Part shown: in pieces, positions 1 to 9,001 of the stretch | How the letters are laid out: every line of letters begins with the position of its first letter | How positions within the stretch are numbered: position 1 is the first letter of the stretch | From: Planctomycetaceae bacterium | Lineage (GTDB): Bacteria > Planctomycetota > Planctomycetia > Pirellulales > Pirellulaceae | DNA length: 64,000 nt | Direction of reading: 5' to 3' | Assembly (NCBI GenBank): GCA_027487485.1 | Contig: JAIYDN010000067.1 | Span: 124,001 to 188,000, forward strand | Program-made: the position numbers and the translations under genes | Notes under the pieces: generated by a model | What the model was told of the DNA's origin: nothing | The model's input: only the letters and a program-made list of their open reading frames with translations | Database searches by the model: none

Positions 1-457
1 GATCCCCATAAGCTTCATCCCAAGGGATCCAAACACTGTAGGATGCCCCTAACTCGCTCTCGGAAAAGTGAGTTGTGAATTGCTCGGAAGTAAACCGGAA
101 CCGCTTTTCTGCCTGCCCCAAGTCCTCGCCATTGTGCTTTCGAAAAGTGTCATCGAAACCGTACACAATCAGATCCCCATCAACGGGAATTGCTTGAGTC
201 TTTTCATTGTAGAAGAAGAATCGCCCCCCGAATCCGCGTGTCGGTGGCTTGCCTGCCAAGGTCAGGATATCGTTGGACCAAGTGACGGTCATGGATTGTG
301 GAACTTGGTACTCCTTCTTTTTAAAGGTAAACCACGATCCGGAATCCTTTTTCTTCTTCTTGCTTGCAGAACTACCTGTCGTAAAGGACTCGCACCCTAA
401 CGCACAGCATGCAGTCGTCGCTACCAAGGCCAAAAGTATTCGCTTCTGAAACATCAT
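1..457 (-). CDS. Small secreted lipoprotein (C-terminus cut by window edge)
   Basis: This minus-strand frame is open from an ATG at 457 to the window edge, giving 152 codons with no stop. The N-terminus is a lipoprotein signal peptide: MMFQKR, a hydrophobic stretch, then the lipobox ALGC at about residues 19-22. A lysine-rich linker and a beta-rich region follow. It begins 33 bases after the stop of the long secretin gene in the same orientation, so the two are probably co-transcribed, and the protein may be a secretin-associated lipoprotein (inference). A GGATGG motif lies about ten bases before the ATG. I do not recognise a named domain, and the function is unknown. The reading frame and the signal peptide are what support the gene. 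Confidence 0.72.
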   Translation of the reverse strand, partial: MMFQKRILLALVATTACCALGCESFTTGSSASKKKKKDSGSWFTFKKKEYQVPQSMTVTWSNDILTLAGKPPTRGFGGRFFFYNEKTQAIPVDGDLIVYGFDDTFRKHNGEDLGQAEKRFRFTSEQFTTHFSESELGASYSVWIPWDEAYGD

Positions 458-489
458 CTTAGAACCATCCCTGTTGTAAGCTGTTAAAT

Positions 490-3400
490 CTAGCGACCGT
501 TTGCAACGCGAGCGTTGGGGGCAGCAACCGGCTGATAGGACGCAGGTGCGACGCCACTGTTGTTCATCGAATTCGGCTGTTGGTACGACGAATTCTGGAT
601 GGGCGAGGCTGTGTTGACCGTTGGCTGGGACAAACCGGAGCCAGTGGTGTTCAACAGCGTGCGATTTCCATTGGGCGCCGATTGAACTGGTGCATTCATC
701 GGAAAGCCTTCGGGCATCTCTGCTCCCTGCGTTCCATTCATGTATTCTGGCTCACCCAACATCATGCCCTCGGGTTCAACGCGTTGTCCGTACTCAACCG
801 TGGGCTGCAAATCGGGGTAAATCACTGGCGACGTTGCCGGTCCCCACAAACCATTTCCTGCGGATAAGCCAACATCCCCGTGGATATTGAGCACGTCCGC
901 CAAGCACCAGCTCATGCGAGACGATTCGACTTGCTTGATCATGTCCAGCTTTTCAGAATCGTTGAAGTTCACGACGCGTGGGGTCATGACCACCAGCAAC
1001 TCGGTCCGTCGTTCGTTTTCTGTATCGAATCGGAACAAAGCACCAGCCAAAGGAATGTCCGCCAACCACGGAATCCGTCGCGATCGGGTCGCTCGCTCTT
1101 TGGTGATCAGGCCACCGAGCACAACGGTTTGCCCGTCGTATGCTGTAACACGCGTTTGAGCGACCGTTTTCTCGATCACAGGCGATCGAACAACTTCACC
1201 GTTCGCGCCGAAGCCTACCACCACTCCGGTTGCTTCCGGCCCTAGTCTCGATCGAGTCACTGCGACGATCATGTTAATCAAACCATCTTGGTTGGTTCGA
1301 GGTTGAATCTGCATGATCAAACCAACAGGCACGTCGATAAACGTATTCTGCAAACCACCGAACTGGTTCTGCGTCGAACCAGTGATTCGCGGAACGTCCT
1401 GACCAACTTGAACGTACGAGATGTTGTTGTCGATCGTCATCAACTGAGGACGCGACAGGATTTGAATTCGGTTTGCGTCTTGCAGTGCTCGGAACAGCAT
1501 GCTTACCGATTCACTACCTGCTGCAAGAACCAAACCACCATACCCAAGGCCTGTGTTAGTTCTTCCGAGCCCGAAGCCCGAGGAACCTTGACCGGCCACG
1601 TTCTGAGGCCGACGCTGCGGCGATGCCGTGGAGAACGCATTCCCCAAGTTGAATCCAGGACTGGTCAGAGTTCCACCACTGGCACTGTTGCGATCGAACA
1701 GCAAGGAATCTTGAAGTCCAAACTCGGTACCGAAATCAAGAGTGTCTTCCAAAGTAACTTCCGCAATCAGAATCTCCACCGCAATCATGGGCTGCTGGCG
1801 ATCCAGTTTCTCGATCACTTGACGTGCTTGTTGCATGTACCTAGGCGTTGCACTGATCACGAGACTGTTGGTTGCTGGCTCAGCAAACACAAATACTTCT
1901 CGGTCGATTCGCTCGAACACACTGATCTGAGTGCCGTTGGCACCCTGTTGCTGAGCGAGCGTGTTGGTGATGTTCGTCCGTTGTGCATTGAACAGATTCG
2001 TCAATGCATTGGCAACGTCCACCGAGGAGCTGTTGCGAAGCCAAACGACTTCGGTCGATCGTAGCTTTGCACTTTCTTCGTCCAGTCGAAGCAGTAGCAC
2101 TTCGATCACTTCAAGATCCGATTGCGAACCGGATACAATGACAGAGTTGGTGCGAGTGTCGGTGGTAATTCGAAGTGGAACAAGCGAGCTATCGCCGCCA
2201 CCTGACAATGATGCCAGATTTTGCAAGCCGAACAGCGTTCCTAATCCATTTCCTCCTTGAGCGTTGTTGTTGGCTGCTTGCACACCAAAGGCTTGTTGCA
2301 ACGTAGTTGCCAACGCGGTTGCGTCTCCGTTCTTGACTTCGAAGACCTTGATGCGAGCCTCGACGCTCGGCATCTGATCGAGCTGTTCAATCAACGCACC
2401 GATCAAAGCCATGCTGGAGGCTGGTGCTGTTACCACCAGTGTATTCGTGCTGGGGTTGCTGTTCACGCTGACGCCTGCAAGAGCACCCGCAGCCACCGAT
2501 TCGCCCTTCCGAGGAATAATCGAGATTCGACTACTTGGCCCCGAGGCCGATCGAGAATCGGAACCGCCTGTATTCGAGCGTTGCTGATTGTTGCTGTTGT
2601 TTCCAGTGCTGGTGCTGGACGATTCGCCGTTGATGGCGGATTGCAAGATGGTTTGCAATTCCGAGGCGACAGCATACTTGACTGGAAAGACGCGAATTTC
2701 GCTTTCGGCCGAAGAGGACTCAACGTCGATCTCTTTCACCAGCTTCGCAACTTCCGCCTGATCTCGCGGCGATGCCTGCACGATCAAAGAATTTGTTCGA
2801 TAGTCTGCGACCGCCTTGATCCGTGGTGTTAACCCGGCAGTGTTTTGTGCCGCATTGGTTGTTGCTGCTGGCGGCTCGCCAAAGAAGTTTCGCACCAAGG
2901 TCTCAGCGTCTACCGCCGAGGAGTGTACAAATCGGAAAACTCGTAATTGGCTATTTGGATCCAACGGTTGATCAAGCTTGTCAATTAGCTCTTTGATGCT
3001 AGTCAACGCTTCAGGCCGACCGATTAGCAAGAGAGCATTAGGCTGCCCAAGAGCTGTGATGCTAATTTGTCCCTGACGCAGTGCGAATACATTGTCGTTC
3101 AAGTCCTTGATGATGGTTCCCAAGGCTTGGCTATTCACGTGCTTTAGCATCAACAGCTGGATGTCAGGCTGAGTCTCGATGCTTTGCTTTTTGATTTGAT
3201 CGATGACTTCAAGGACGCGTTGAACATCCTTCTTGCTACCTTTGACAATGACCAGTCCCATTTCTGGGACGAACGAGATATCAACGTCGCCGATAAGTCC
3301 ACTTCCGGCTGTGAGCGCATCTGGCGAACCAATTGCAGCGGCTTTGTCGTTGTCTCCGCCGGCAACAGGCATCCTCACCGCACCCGTGGCCTCATCCCCC

Positions 3401-4203
3401 TCGGCCGGCTTTTGATACGTGGCCATTTTTACAAGCTTTAACGCTCGCTCGATTCGTTCCGGGCTAGCGGGAGTGATTGGAACAATCTGGGTGGGTCGGT
3501 TGGTATCCGCTTGCCCCACGTCGATGGCCGTGACCACTTGAGTCCAAGCCATGACGTTGGTGGGAGTGCCTTGCAGGCGCACTTCGTCATTGCGACGATC
3601 CACCAACATTACTTCTTGCACTGTGTCTTTGCCTACCAGCTTCAACTGAGCAAGCTCGCCATTATTGAGAGTTGTAATGGTAAGTCGTGGGCCGGCTAAT
3701 CGCCCAACGGCGTCTTCTAATTCACGCCAAGTTGCTCGCTGCAATTTGTACTGGTTCTGCATGATTCTGGATGGAACAACGTTTCCATTCTGATCCATCG
3801 CAAGACTGCCAAATTGTTTGCGAACCTCTTCCACAGCTAGGGCGATCTGTCGCTGAGTTGGCTCAGGGGCCAAGACCATCAACCGACCGGAATTAGGTTC
3901 GTTGGTTATGCGAACTCGCTTATCGGCCCCGAAAAGCACCTGGAGCCGAGCACCCACTTCGCCGACTCGTTCGAGCGGGACGTCGTAAACTTGCAAGCGT
4001 GCTTCCACGTTCCCATTTGGGGCCGGTATCGCTTGGCTGGACTGATTCACAGCTCCGCTGGCTGCTGGCAATTGAAAGGACTGATTGGTGTTCGGGGCGG
4101 ATGCCTGCCCAAGCACATGGCTAGAGAACCATGTCGTACTAGTCACGCCACAGGCGATAGCTAGCAAGAGACGTTTTTGGCTTCGTGTTCTTCGTAGTTT
4201 CAC
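490..4203 (-). CDS. Long planctomycete secretin (GspD/PilQ-like outer membrane channel)
   Basis: This 1237-residue protein has an N-terminal signal peptide ending near VLGQ. A long series of ring-forming secretin N-type modules follows, with repeated segments such as IVQASPRDQAEVAKLV and LVVTAPASSMALIGALI. The C-terminal secretin homology domain lies at about residues 800-1075, with VAVEILIAEV, VPRITGS, VVLGGLI, PWLADIPLAG and ELLVVMTPRVV. Secretins form the outer-membrane gate of type II secretion and type IV pilus systems. The protein is about twice the usual GspD length because of extra N-modules and a Q/N/S-rich tail after residue 1100. The downstream neighbour is a small lipoprotein. No GspE or GspF genes are visible, so it is unclear which machine it serves. 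Confidence 0.93.
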   Translation of the reverse strand: MKLRRTRSQKRLLLAIACGVTSTTWFSSHVLGQASAPNTNQSFQLPAASGAVNQSSQAIPAPNGNVEARLQVYDVPLERVGEVGARLQVLFGADKRVRITNEPNSGRLMVLAPEPTQRQIALAVEEVRKQFGSLAMDQNGNVVPSRIMQNQYKLQRATWRELEDAVGRLAGPRLTITTLNNGELAQLKLVGKDTVQEVMLVDRRNDEVRLQGTPTNVMAWTQVVTAIDVGQADTNRPTQIVPITPASPERIERALKLVKMATYQKPAEGDEATGAVRMPVAGGDNDKAAAIGSPDALTAGSGLIGDVDISFVPEMGLVIVKGSKKDVQRVLEVIDQIKKQSIETQPDIQLLMLKHVNSQALGTIIKDLNDNVFALRQGQISITALGQPNALLLIGRPEALTSIKELIDKLDQPLDPNSQLRVFRFVHSSAVDAETLVRNFFGEPPAATTNAAQNTAGLTPRIKAVADYRTNSLIVQASPRDQAEVAKLVKEIDVESSSAESEIRVFPVKYAVASELQTILQSAINGESSSTSTGNNSNNQQRSNTGGSDSRSASGPSSRISIIPRKGESVAAGALAGVSVNSNPSTNTLVVTAPASSMALIGALIEQLDQMPSVEARIKVFEVKNGDATALATTLQQAFGVQAANNNAQGGNGLGTLFGLQNLASLSGGGDSSLVPLRITTDTRTNSVIVSGSQSDLEVIEVLLLRLDEESAKLRSTEVVWLRNSSSVDVANALTNLFNAQRTNITNTLAQQQGANGTQISVFERIDREVFVFAEPATNSLVISATPRYMQQARQVIEKLDRQQPMIAVEILIAEVTLEDTLDFGTEFGLQDSLLFDRNSASGGTLTSPGFNLGNAFSTASPQRRPQNVAGQGSSGFGLGRTNTGLGYGGLVLAAGSESVSMLFRALQDANRIQILSRPQLMTIDNNISYVQVGQDVPRITGSTQNQFGGLQNTFIDVPVGLIMQIQPRTNQDGLINMIVAVTRSRLGPEATGVVVGFGANGEVVRSPVIEKTVAQTRVTAYDGQTVVLGGLITKERATRSRRIPWLADIPLAGALFRFDTENERRTELLVVMTPRVVNFNDSEKLDMIKQVESSRMSWCLADVLNIHGDVGLSAGNGLWGPATSPVIYPDLQPTVEYGQRVEPEGMMLGEPEYMNGTQGAEMPEGFPMNAPVQSAPNGNRTLLNTTGSGLSQPTVNTASPIQNSSYQQPNSMNNSGVAPASYQPVAAPNARVANGR

Positions 4204-4518
4204 AGTCCGATTCCCTTTGGCAGAATTCAGGCTTGATGGAGTTTATAGCCCGCAGTTTTGGTGTAATCGGATTAATCGTCAGACACACTTCAGTCAAAAG
4301 AACCCTCGCGACCGGTAAACTTTAACATTTTGGAGATCCTTCCAAGGATCTGAAAAATCCCAAGGATCGCATATGAAGTGCACTCGGTGAGGCCTTCCAA
4401 ACGATGCAAAGTCGTTGCATTTCAAAGGAAAAACCGACATTCGGTTCGGCATTAAGAACGAGAGATGGCAAAAGCAGGCTTGATAGACCGGGGTTGTCTG
4501 GTGTAGATTACGTGCTCT
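4204..4518. other. Intergenic region upstream of the secretin
   Basis: No coding region is supported in these 315 bases, which lie between the secretin start (minus strand) and the tRNA gene (plus strand). The only obvious structure is a perfect 8-bp inverted repeat, AGATCCTT and AAGGATCT with a 2-base loop, at 4334-4351. The promoter of the secretin operon must lie here, but I cannot place it. Confidence 0.5.
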
Positions 4519-4600
4519 GGAGGATAGCCGAATGGTTAGGAACCTGATTCGAAATCAGGCGCCGGGAAACCGGTTGAGGGTTCGAATCCCTTGTCCTCCG
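4519..4600 (+). tRNA. tRNA-Ser (anticodon CGA)
   Basis: The acceptor arms GGAGGAT and GTCCTCC pair with one T-G wobble. The anticodon stem CCTGA/TCAGG carries the loop TTCGAAA, giving anticodon CGA. A long variable arm (GCCGG, GAAA, CCGGT) is typical of class II serine tRNAs, and the T arm contains TTCGAAT. CCA is not encoded. The gene is the attachment site of the integrative element: its last 61 bases plus two more are repeated at 15988-16050, so the tRNA stays intact after integration. Confidence 0.95.
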
Positions 4601-6017
4601 CTACGGAACAGAGTTGCAAGCCATCGCAAAAAGCCGCATTTTCGCTCAGAAAGTCGCGGCTTTTTTCGTTTTCAATCTCGACTTCGTTTTCGCCCGATTC
4701 GCAATAGCTCGCAATCCCAAGAACGGAGCACGCACCCTGTTTGGTAGCAGAAATGGTAGCAGGAATGGTAGCAAGTTTTGGGACCGAGTCTGTCGTCCCC
4801 GTCGCCCGGAGCAATTGCGGAATAGAGGTAAGTTCGCCGGCTGAGTCGATCGCTGCGGACTGAGCCCCCTCCAGAAGGTGACCGTAGGTGTCGAGTGTGA
4901 GCGTAATGGTAGAGTGTCGCATTACGGCTTGAATGATCTTGGGTTGAACCCCCCGAATAGCTAGCCATGCCCCGCAAGTGTGGCGGAGCGAGTGGAAATC
5001 GAGCGCGTAGCCTGATTCATTTGTCGGCTTGAGGAAATCGCTCAGTTCTCGTTTCGCCCTCTCGGTTGGGTCTTTCTTGCATTCTGCTAGCCAAAGCGTT
5101 CTGGCGTCGCTTAGATCGGCTTGCAGCATTTTGGCGGCTTCTTTTTTGGGCAGATTGAAAACCAGGGTCGTCGGTAGTTTCGTCGCAAGGAATGGCCGTA
5201 GATCATTCGCCAATTCGCGTTCTATGTACTGGTATGCTGTTTGGCGATTCTTGGTAGTACCACTATCAGCCCTGACGTGTGGTTGCTTGTCATCCAGATT
5301 GAATGAGCCACGTTTGAGACTTCGCAGTTCCCCAGCTCTCAAGCCGGTTTGGATCGCGACACGATAGGCCAAACATCGTTCTTGGGCAGTCATTCCGAAA
5401 CGCTCGCCGGCTTTCATCGCTCCTTGTATAAGCCACTGCCACTCGGTAGGAAGTAACATTCTGCGATTCAAACGACGGTCACTATCCGGGTCCGGTCTTT
5501 CAATTGTTTCCAAAGGGTCTAGCCGGATTTTCCTGTGAATGCGCAGCCAAGAGGTGAAATGCTTGCACGCTCCAATCATGGCACCGATCGTCCTCGAGCT
5601 TTTTCCCGCATCTGCCAGATGAACAATATATCTAGTCATCATGTCCGCGTTGATTTCTCCGACGGTCTGAATCTTTGCGTATGCTGCAAACGCTCGGATG
5701 TAGTTCAGTTGTCCGACTACGTTGATTTTGGCTTTCGCGCCCGTGTATCGAGACTCAAGCCTAGGCGTGAAGTCCTTCAAATGATCTTCAATCGTTCGTT
5801 TGGCTTCCGTTTGGTATCGCTCTTGATCAGGATCGATAACACCATGTTGCCTTAGCGCAGCATCGGAAACGATCTTTGCTGCTATCTGCTTTGCAACAGA
5901 CTTTTCAGAGGAACCGGTTGAGGTCCATCTTTGCTTAGATTGACCGTTCCTAAGTTTTTCCCAGTATCGAACGTAGTAGGGTGAGCCCTCTTTCGACGAT
6001 CGCTTGAAAAGCTTCAT
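4536..6017 (-). CDS. Tyrosine recombinase (integrase) of the island
   Basis: This is a phage-type site-specific recombinase of 493 residues. An SAM-like core-binding region lies at about 110-200. The catalytic domain shows the first Arg in TGLRAGELRSL, the HSLRHT box (HxxR), a later His in MRHSTITLTLDTYGH and the nucleophile Tyr at about residue 378. The ATG at 6017 is chosen because AGGAGG lies about nine bases upstream; a longer reading to 6071 lacks such a site. The last ~21 residues are encoded by the att core inside the tRNA gene, and the TAA stop is in host tRNA sequence. In the excised circle the frame would stay open and gain 74 residues (see 15762-15989). Confidence 0.93.
   Translation of the reverse strand: MKLFKRSSKEGSPYYVRYWEKLRNGQSKQRWTSTGSSEKSVAKQIAAKIVSDAALRQHGVIDPDQERYQTEAKRTIEDHLKDFTPRLESRYTGAKAKINVVGQLNYIRAFAAYAKIQTVGEINADMMTRYIVHLADAGKSSRTIGAMIGACKHFTSWLRIHRKIRLDPLETIERPDPDSDRRLNRRMLLPTEWQWLIQGAMKAGERFGMTAQERCLAYRVAIQTGLRAGELRSLKRGSFNLDDKQPHVRADSGTTKNRQTAYQYIERELANDLRPFLATKLPTTLVFNLPKKEAAKMLQADLSDARTLWLAECKKDPTERAKRELSDFLKPTNESGYALDFHSLRHTCGAWLAIRGVQPKIIQAVMRHSTITLTLDTYGHLLEGAQSAAIDSAGELTSIPQLLRATGTTDSVPKLATIPATISATKQGACSVLGIASYCESGENEVEIENEKSRDFLSENAAFCDGLQLCSVAEDKGFEPSTGFPAPDFESGS
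4540..4602 (+). repeat. attL: 63-bp core of the integrative element
   Basis: This segment is identical over 63 bases to 15988-16050. It runs from the 5' side of the anticodon stem of tRNA-Ser to two bases past its 3' end. The identity stops sharply on both sides (g versus t on the left, a versus c on the right), as expected for a crossover core made by a tyrosine recombinase. Confidence 0.93.
4628..4666 (+). terminator. Terminator after tRNA-Ser, supplied by the element
   Basis: A 10-bp stem, AAAAAGCCGC and GCGGCTTTTT, is followed by a T run and lies 28 bases past the tRNA. The sequence is inside the element, so it replaces the original host terminator (16052-16080), which was displaced to the far end. 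It also lies within the integrase coding sequence on the opposite strand. Confidence 0.6.
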
Positions 6018-6282
6018 GTTGAACAACCTCCTATCCTGGTTGTGACCCATCAGAAAGAAAACATGCGGCAACCGTGATAGGTTTCGGCTTTCGGGTGCCC
6101 CCTAGCCGCATGTTTGAATCATTGTCGATCTATCGGAAGTACGTCAAGCGTCCATGATGCAAGCCGGCTCGGCGTTTGGGTGCCTAGCTTTTAAGCAGCT
6201 GTTTTTTTGTGCAGTAAAAATAGTTGTAAGAATGTCGCACAAACTCCCGCCCAAGGGGTTCGGCTTGTATGTCATCAGCGAA

Positions 6283-6501
6283 CTAGGTTGCTAGCGTAAC
6301 TTTGTTTTGATCGACATAGGCGTCTAGGTCCGCCGGGTCAAATCGAATACTCTTACCCATCAAAACGAATGGGATTTTCCCGGAGTTCCTGAGCGTCCAA
6401 AGATGCCTCTCGGATACTCTCAAACGGTTTGCGGCCTCTCTGGTCGTGCAGAGTGGTCGGTCTGGTCGTGTGGCGGTGTTTTCGGTTTGCGGCTTGTTCA
6501 T
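6283..6501 (-). CDS. Small HTH protein, excisionase-like
   Basis: This 72-residue protein has a MerR/excisionase-type winged helix: LCTTREAANRLRVSERHLW, then GKIPFVLMGKSIRFDPADLDAYV. Such proteins bind DNA near att sites and steer recombination toward excision, or act as small activators of integrase genes. The ATG at 6501 is preceded by AGGG at a suitable distance; a longer frame to 6663 has no good start. The gene sits about 265 bases upstream of the integrase in the same orientation, the usual position for a recombination directionality factor. A role in excision is inferred from family and position. Confidence 0.75.
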   Translation of the reverse strand: MNKPQTENTATRPDRPLCTTREAANRLRVSERHLWTLRNSGKIPFVLMGKSIRFDPADLDAYVDQNKVTLAT

Positions 6502-6560
6502 GTCTGAATCCCTAGTTGGGGGTGAAATTCGGATCTCGCTCCAAATGCGTTGATCGATGG

Positions 6561-6743
6561 GCAAGTTATGAACGACGCAACCGTAACGTAAGAAAGGTTG
6601 CGCGACTGGAAACGATTTTTTTCCTTGACCCCTTCTAAGATGAACGAATGCACAGTCCGGCAACCGCCAGTTTTTTTGAGAATGCCGGCCATACCAACGC
6701 GCAATCTAAGCTTACGTTGCGCGTTTCTTGGTTCGCTTGAGCC
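6561..6743. repeat. ~183-bp direct repeat, left copy
   Basis: This block is nearly identical to 14590-14773; I see about a dozen differences by eye. It contains a 9-bp inverted repeat (AACGCGCAA at 6696-6704, TTGCGCGTT at 6717-6725) around AAGCTTACG, and a second short palindromic pair, CGCAACC and GGTTGCG, near its start. Each copy is directly followed on the right by an array of degenerate long repeats. The two copies bracket the whole replication and tail gene block. Confidence 0.85.
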
Positions 6744-7210
6744 CTGCCCATGCGGATCTTGCCTCGGAGTGAATCGTCCCTAGCTTCGTTTGATGCGACT
6801 GGTCAAGGTTTGGCCGGAGCGGATTGTCCGGGAACGTCCTGACGCATGCAAACCGAGTCGCTCGAGGGTTGTCTGTGCGGATCGTCCCCGGAGAGGATCG
6901 CCCCAGAGTGAATCGTCCCCAGCTTCGTTTGACACGACTGGTCAAGGTTTACCCGGAGAGGATAGTCCAGGTCCGTTTGGGAACGTCCTGACGCCTGCTA
7001 TCCGAGTCGCTCGAGGGGCGCCTGTGCGGATCCCAGCCCGGAGACGATCGCCGGCGGAGCGGATTGTCCCTTGCTTCGTTTGACACGACTGGTCAAGGTT
7101 GTGCATGAGCGGATTGTCTGGGAACCTAGTGACGCATGCTAACGGAGTTCCTCGAGCCTTATCCTGTGCGGATCCCAACTCGGAGACGATCGCCGGCGGA
7201 AGTGAAATCT
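6744..7210. repeat. Degenerate long tandem repeat array, left
   Basis: About three units of 138-152 bases are recognised by the anchor CGACTGGTCAAGG near 6796, 6934 and 7086. Shared blocks around it include GTCCGGGAACGTCCTGACGC, CGAGTCGCTCGAGG and CCGGAGACGATCGCC. The units vary by substitutions and by insertion of half-unit blocks. Several short frames cross the array, but they encode only the repeat itself and I do not consider them genes. The function is unknown. Confidence 0.85.
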
Positions 7211-7214
7211 AAGC

Positions 7215-7979
7215 TTACGATTCGCGTTTCGTCTGATCGTTGTTTTTTCTGAGGGCTCGCTCTCTGGTCTTTAATGCTGCGGTGTGCCCCTGATACCAAT
7301 CGATTACCTCATGCCGAAAGTAGCATTTAGCGCCCTTCCTGATCATGCTCTCATCCACAATAGCCGGCTTTTTCGTGCTGTTCAACGCGTCCAATTCGTC
7401 CTGTGTCCGGTATGTTGGTCGGTTTCGCTGTCGTTTGCTTTCGGTCTTGTCTCGCCCGAGGTTGGGCAAAGAGTTCACGCCTGCGATTTCATAACGCAAA
7501 ACCAACGATCTAGCGCGTTCCAATTCTTCGACAATCGCGGGGATGTATTGCCATGAACGGGGACCAAATTCGACTGGATACCCTTCGTTTGAAAACTCGA
7601 CGTCATCAGGCGGCGGCGGTACCGCGGATAAGGCTTTCACCTCGGTTTCATGCCATTGCTTGCATCGCCAAAGTAACTCCATTGCATAGTCAATAACGTC
7701 CCGTCGTTCCTCCACGATTCCAGGCAATTTGATTTTCGGAATGTCAAACCGTGCAAGCTGCAAAGCCGGCTTGAAGGTTTTCAAAAGATCATTCAAAGCA
7801 GCAAAATTTGAAGCACGTACTTTCATTCCTAGCGTCGTTGCTGCCAACCTTGATTTCGCCCACGAGAAAAGCGAGTGAAACCTTGGATCTAATGGTGACG
7901 AGTCCTCGCAGTCGAGCAACTCAGTAATCAAGCCATCGAAGAATTGATTGACGTTATTTGAATTCGAGTCGTCGGACAT
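7215..7979 (-). CDS. Hypothetical protein of the island
   Basis: This is a 254-residue soluble protein without a signal peptide or membrane segment. The N-terminal half is helical (residues 10-110). The centre has a proline patch, VPPPPDDVEF, and the C-terminal ~80 residues are basic, with RKGAKCYFRHEVIDWYQGH, which could be a small winged-helix or DNA-binding region. The start is an ATG at 7979, eleven bases after the stop of the preceding gene, with AAGG upstream. The stop lies just before the left repeat array and shares a short motif with the 183-bp block. I do not recognise the family. Confidence 0.6.
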   Translation of the reverse strand: MSDDSNSNNVNQFFDGLITELLDCEDSSPLDPRFHSLFSWAKSRLAATTLGMKVRASNFAALNDLLKTFKPALQLARFDIPKIKLPGIVEERRDVIDYAMELLWRCKQWHETEVKALSAVPPPPDDVEFSNEGYPVEFGPRSWQYIPAIVEELERARSLVLRYEIAGVNSLPNLGRDKTESKRQRNRPTYRTQDELDALNSTKKPAIVDESMIRKGAKCYFRHEVIDWYQGHTAALKTRERALRKNNDQTKRES

Positions 7980-7989
7980 TCGCAGGGGA

Positions 7990-8508
7990 CTACCTTACAA
8001 ATACGTCGCTCGAGAGTGTGAACATCCGAAAGAGCAGATGGGATTTCTTGCGTTGTATCTTGATCGGAATGCACCTAGGATCCTCCGCAAATGTTCGGTC
8101 GTCGCGTGCCTCGTCAGCCTCCCAGCTTTCGAGATTGATCCCATACGTTGAGAGGGTTTTGGTCGTCGTGTCGAGCAAGTAAACGTCCCAGATTGGTTCC
8201 TCGGTGTCGCGAGTCTGATTCCCGGTGTCGTATATGTCGGCCTCCAATTGCCGGCGGCTCGGTGGCGTTGGGGATGCCACGCGATAGAGAAGATACGATT
8301 GATCGTGAAGAATCTTGACAGGGATGCATCTTGGGAATTGCCATTCCAACGCATCCCAGATTTCATCGGCGTTGTAATCTTCTTCATTGATCGCCATAGG
8401 TACAACTGTTTTTCGGATCGGATCGAGCAAGAAAACATCCCAAATTGGTTGTCGCCAATCTCGGTTTTCAATAGTCGATACGGTTAGCGCTGCATTTTCG
8501 TTTGCCAT
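7990..8508 (-). CDS. Hypothetical protein with an internal duplication
   Basis: The protein has 172 residues and is built from two copies of a ~60-residue unit. The first starts at PIWDVFLLDPIRKTVVPMAI and ends at SYLLYRV. The second starts at PIWDVYLLDTTTKTLSTYGI and ends at SHLLFRM. Conserved positions include IWDV, LLD, RCIP and IKI. The start is set at the ATG at 8508, which has AAAAGG upstream; a longer frame from a TTG at 8583 is possible. It precedes the 7215-7979 gene by 11 bases, suggesting an operon. I do not recognise the domain. The duplication is visible directly in the sequence. Confidence 0.6.
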   Translation of the reverse strand: MANENAALTVSTIENRDWRQPIWDVFLLDPIRKTVVPMAINEEDYNADEIWDALEWQFPRCIPVKILHDQSYLLYRVASPTPPSRRQLEADIYDTGNQTRDTEEPIWDVYLLDTTTKTLSTYGINLESWEADEARDDRTFAEDPRCIPIKIQRKKSHLLFRMFTLSSDVFVR

Positions 8509-8944
8509 GAGAAAAACCTTTTCCCGTTTAGAATCATCCATCAGAACCGCCAACGGGTTCATAACGATACCGATGGTAGCCAATCAGGCGGGGGGAATGT
8601 TCTGGCCGAAACTCAAGAGAGCGAAAAAACGCTGTTTAAGATTCTGCAAATGCAGAAGTGCAAGTAGAATTGCCATTGTTCGGACTTTCGCTCGTAAATT
8701 GGAAGTCTGGGCCAAGTCCTCAGCGATGCTAGTAACATCGTGTGAGGACACTTTTCGAACCACCAAATCTAGCAAGTGCCGGAACAACTCGCAATACGTT
8801 GTCTTTGGCCTGTAGGAGATTTGCCCGCGATTTAGCCGGCAATACTTGAGAGGTTAGGGGCTGCCCGACGGACTTGGGCGGGACGCAGATAATCCCAAAT
8901 CCGTCGAGCTTCGTTGGGCGCTGATCAGGCGAGCCCCCTAACTA

Positions 8945-8986
8945 CTATGGCGAATTGCCATAGGAATGAAATCGGGTAATACCCGA
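8945..8986 (-). terminator. Paired hairpins after the possible tail-chaperone gene
   Basis: Two adjacent hairpins follow the stop of the 9002-9481 gene: TCGGGT/ACCCGA with a 3-base loop (8972-8986), and CTATGGC/GCCATAG with a 5-base loop (8945-8963). On the minus strand the first is followed by TTTCATT, so it may be a weak intrinsic terminator. An 8-bp inverted pair, GTTAGGGG and CCCCTAAC, encloses the wider region 8853-8941. Confidence 0.4.
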
Positions 8987-9001
8987 CGATGAGAATTCAG
9001 C

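Noticed and set aside
1288-2064. 258-codon plus-strand frame inside the secretin gene
   Set aside because: Antisense shadow of the secretin; the translated sequence has no domain and no ribosome site.
6712-7178. Several overlapping frames inside the left repeat array
   Set aside because: They repeat the same peptides from unit to unit in both directions, have no ribosome sites, and simply reflect the repeats.
8584-8787. 67-codon minus-strand frame in the island
   Set aside because: It starts with TTG, has no ribosome site and shows no recognisable motif; it may be real but cannot be supported.
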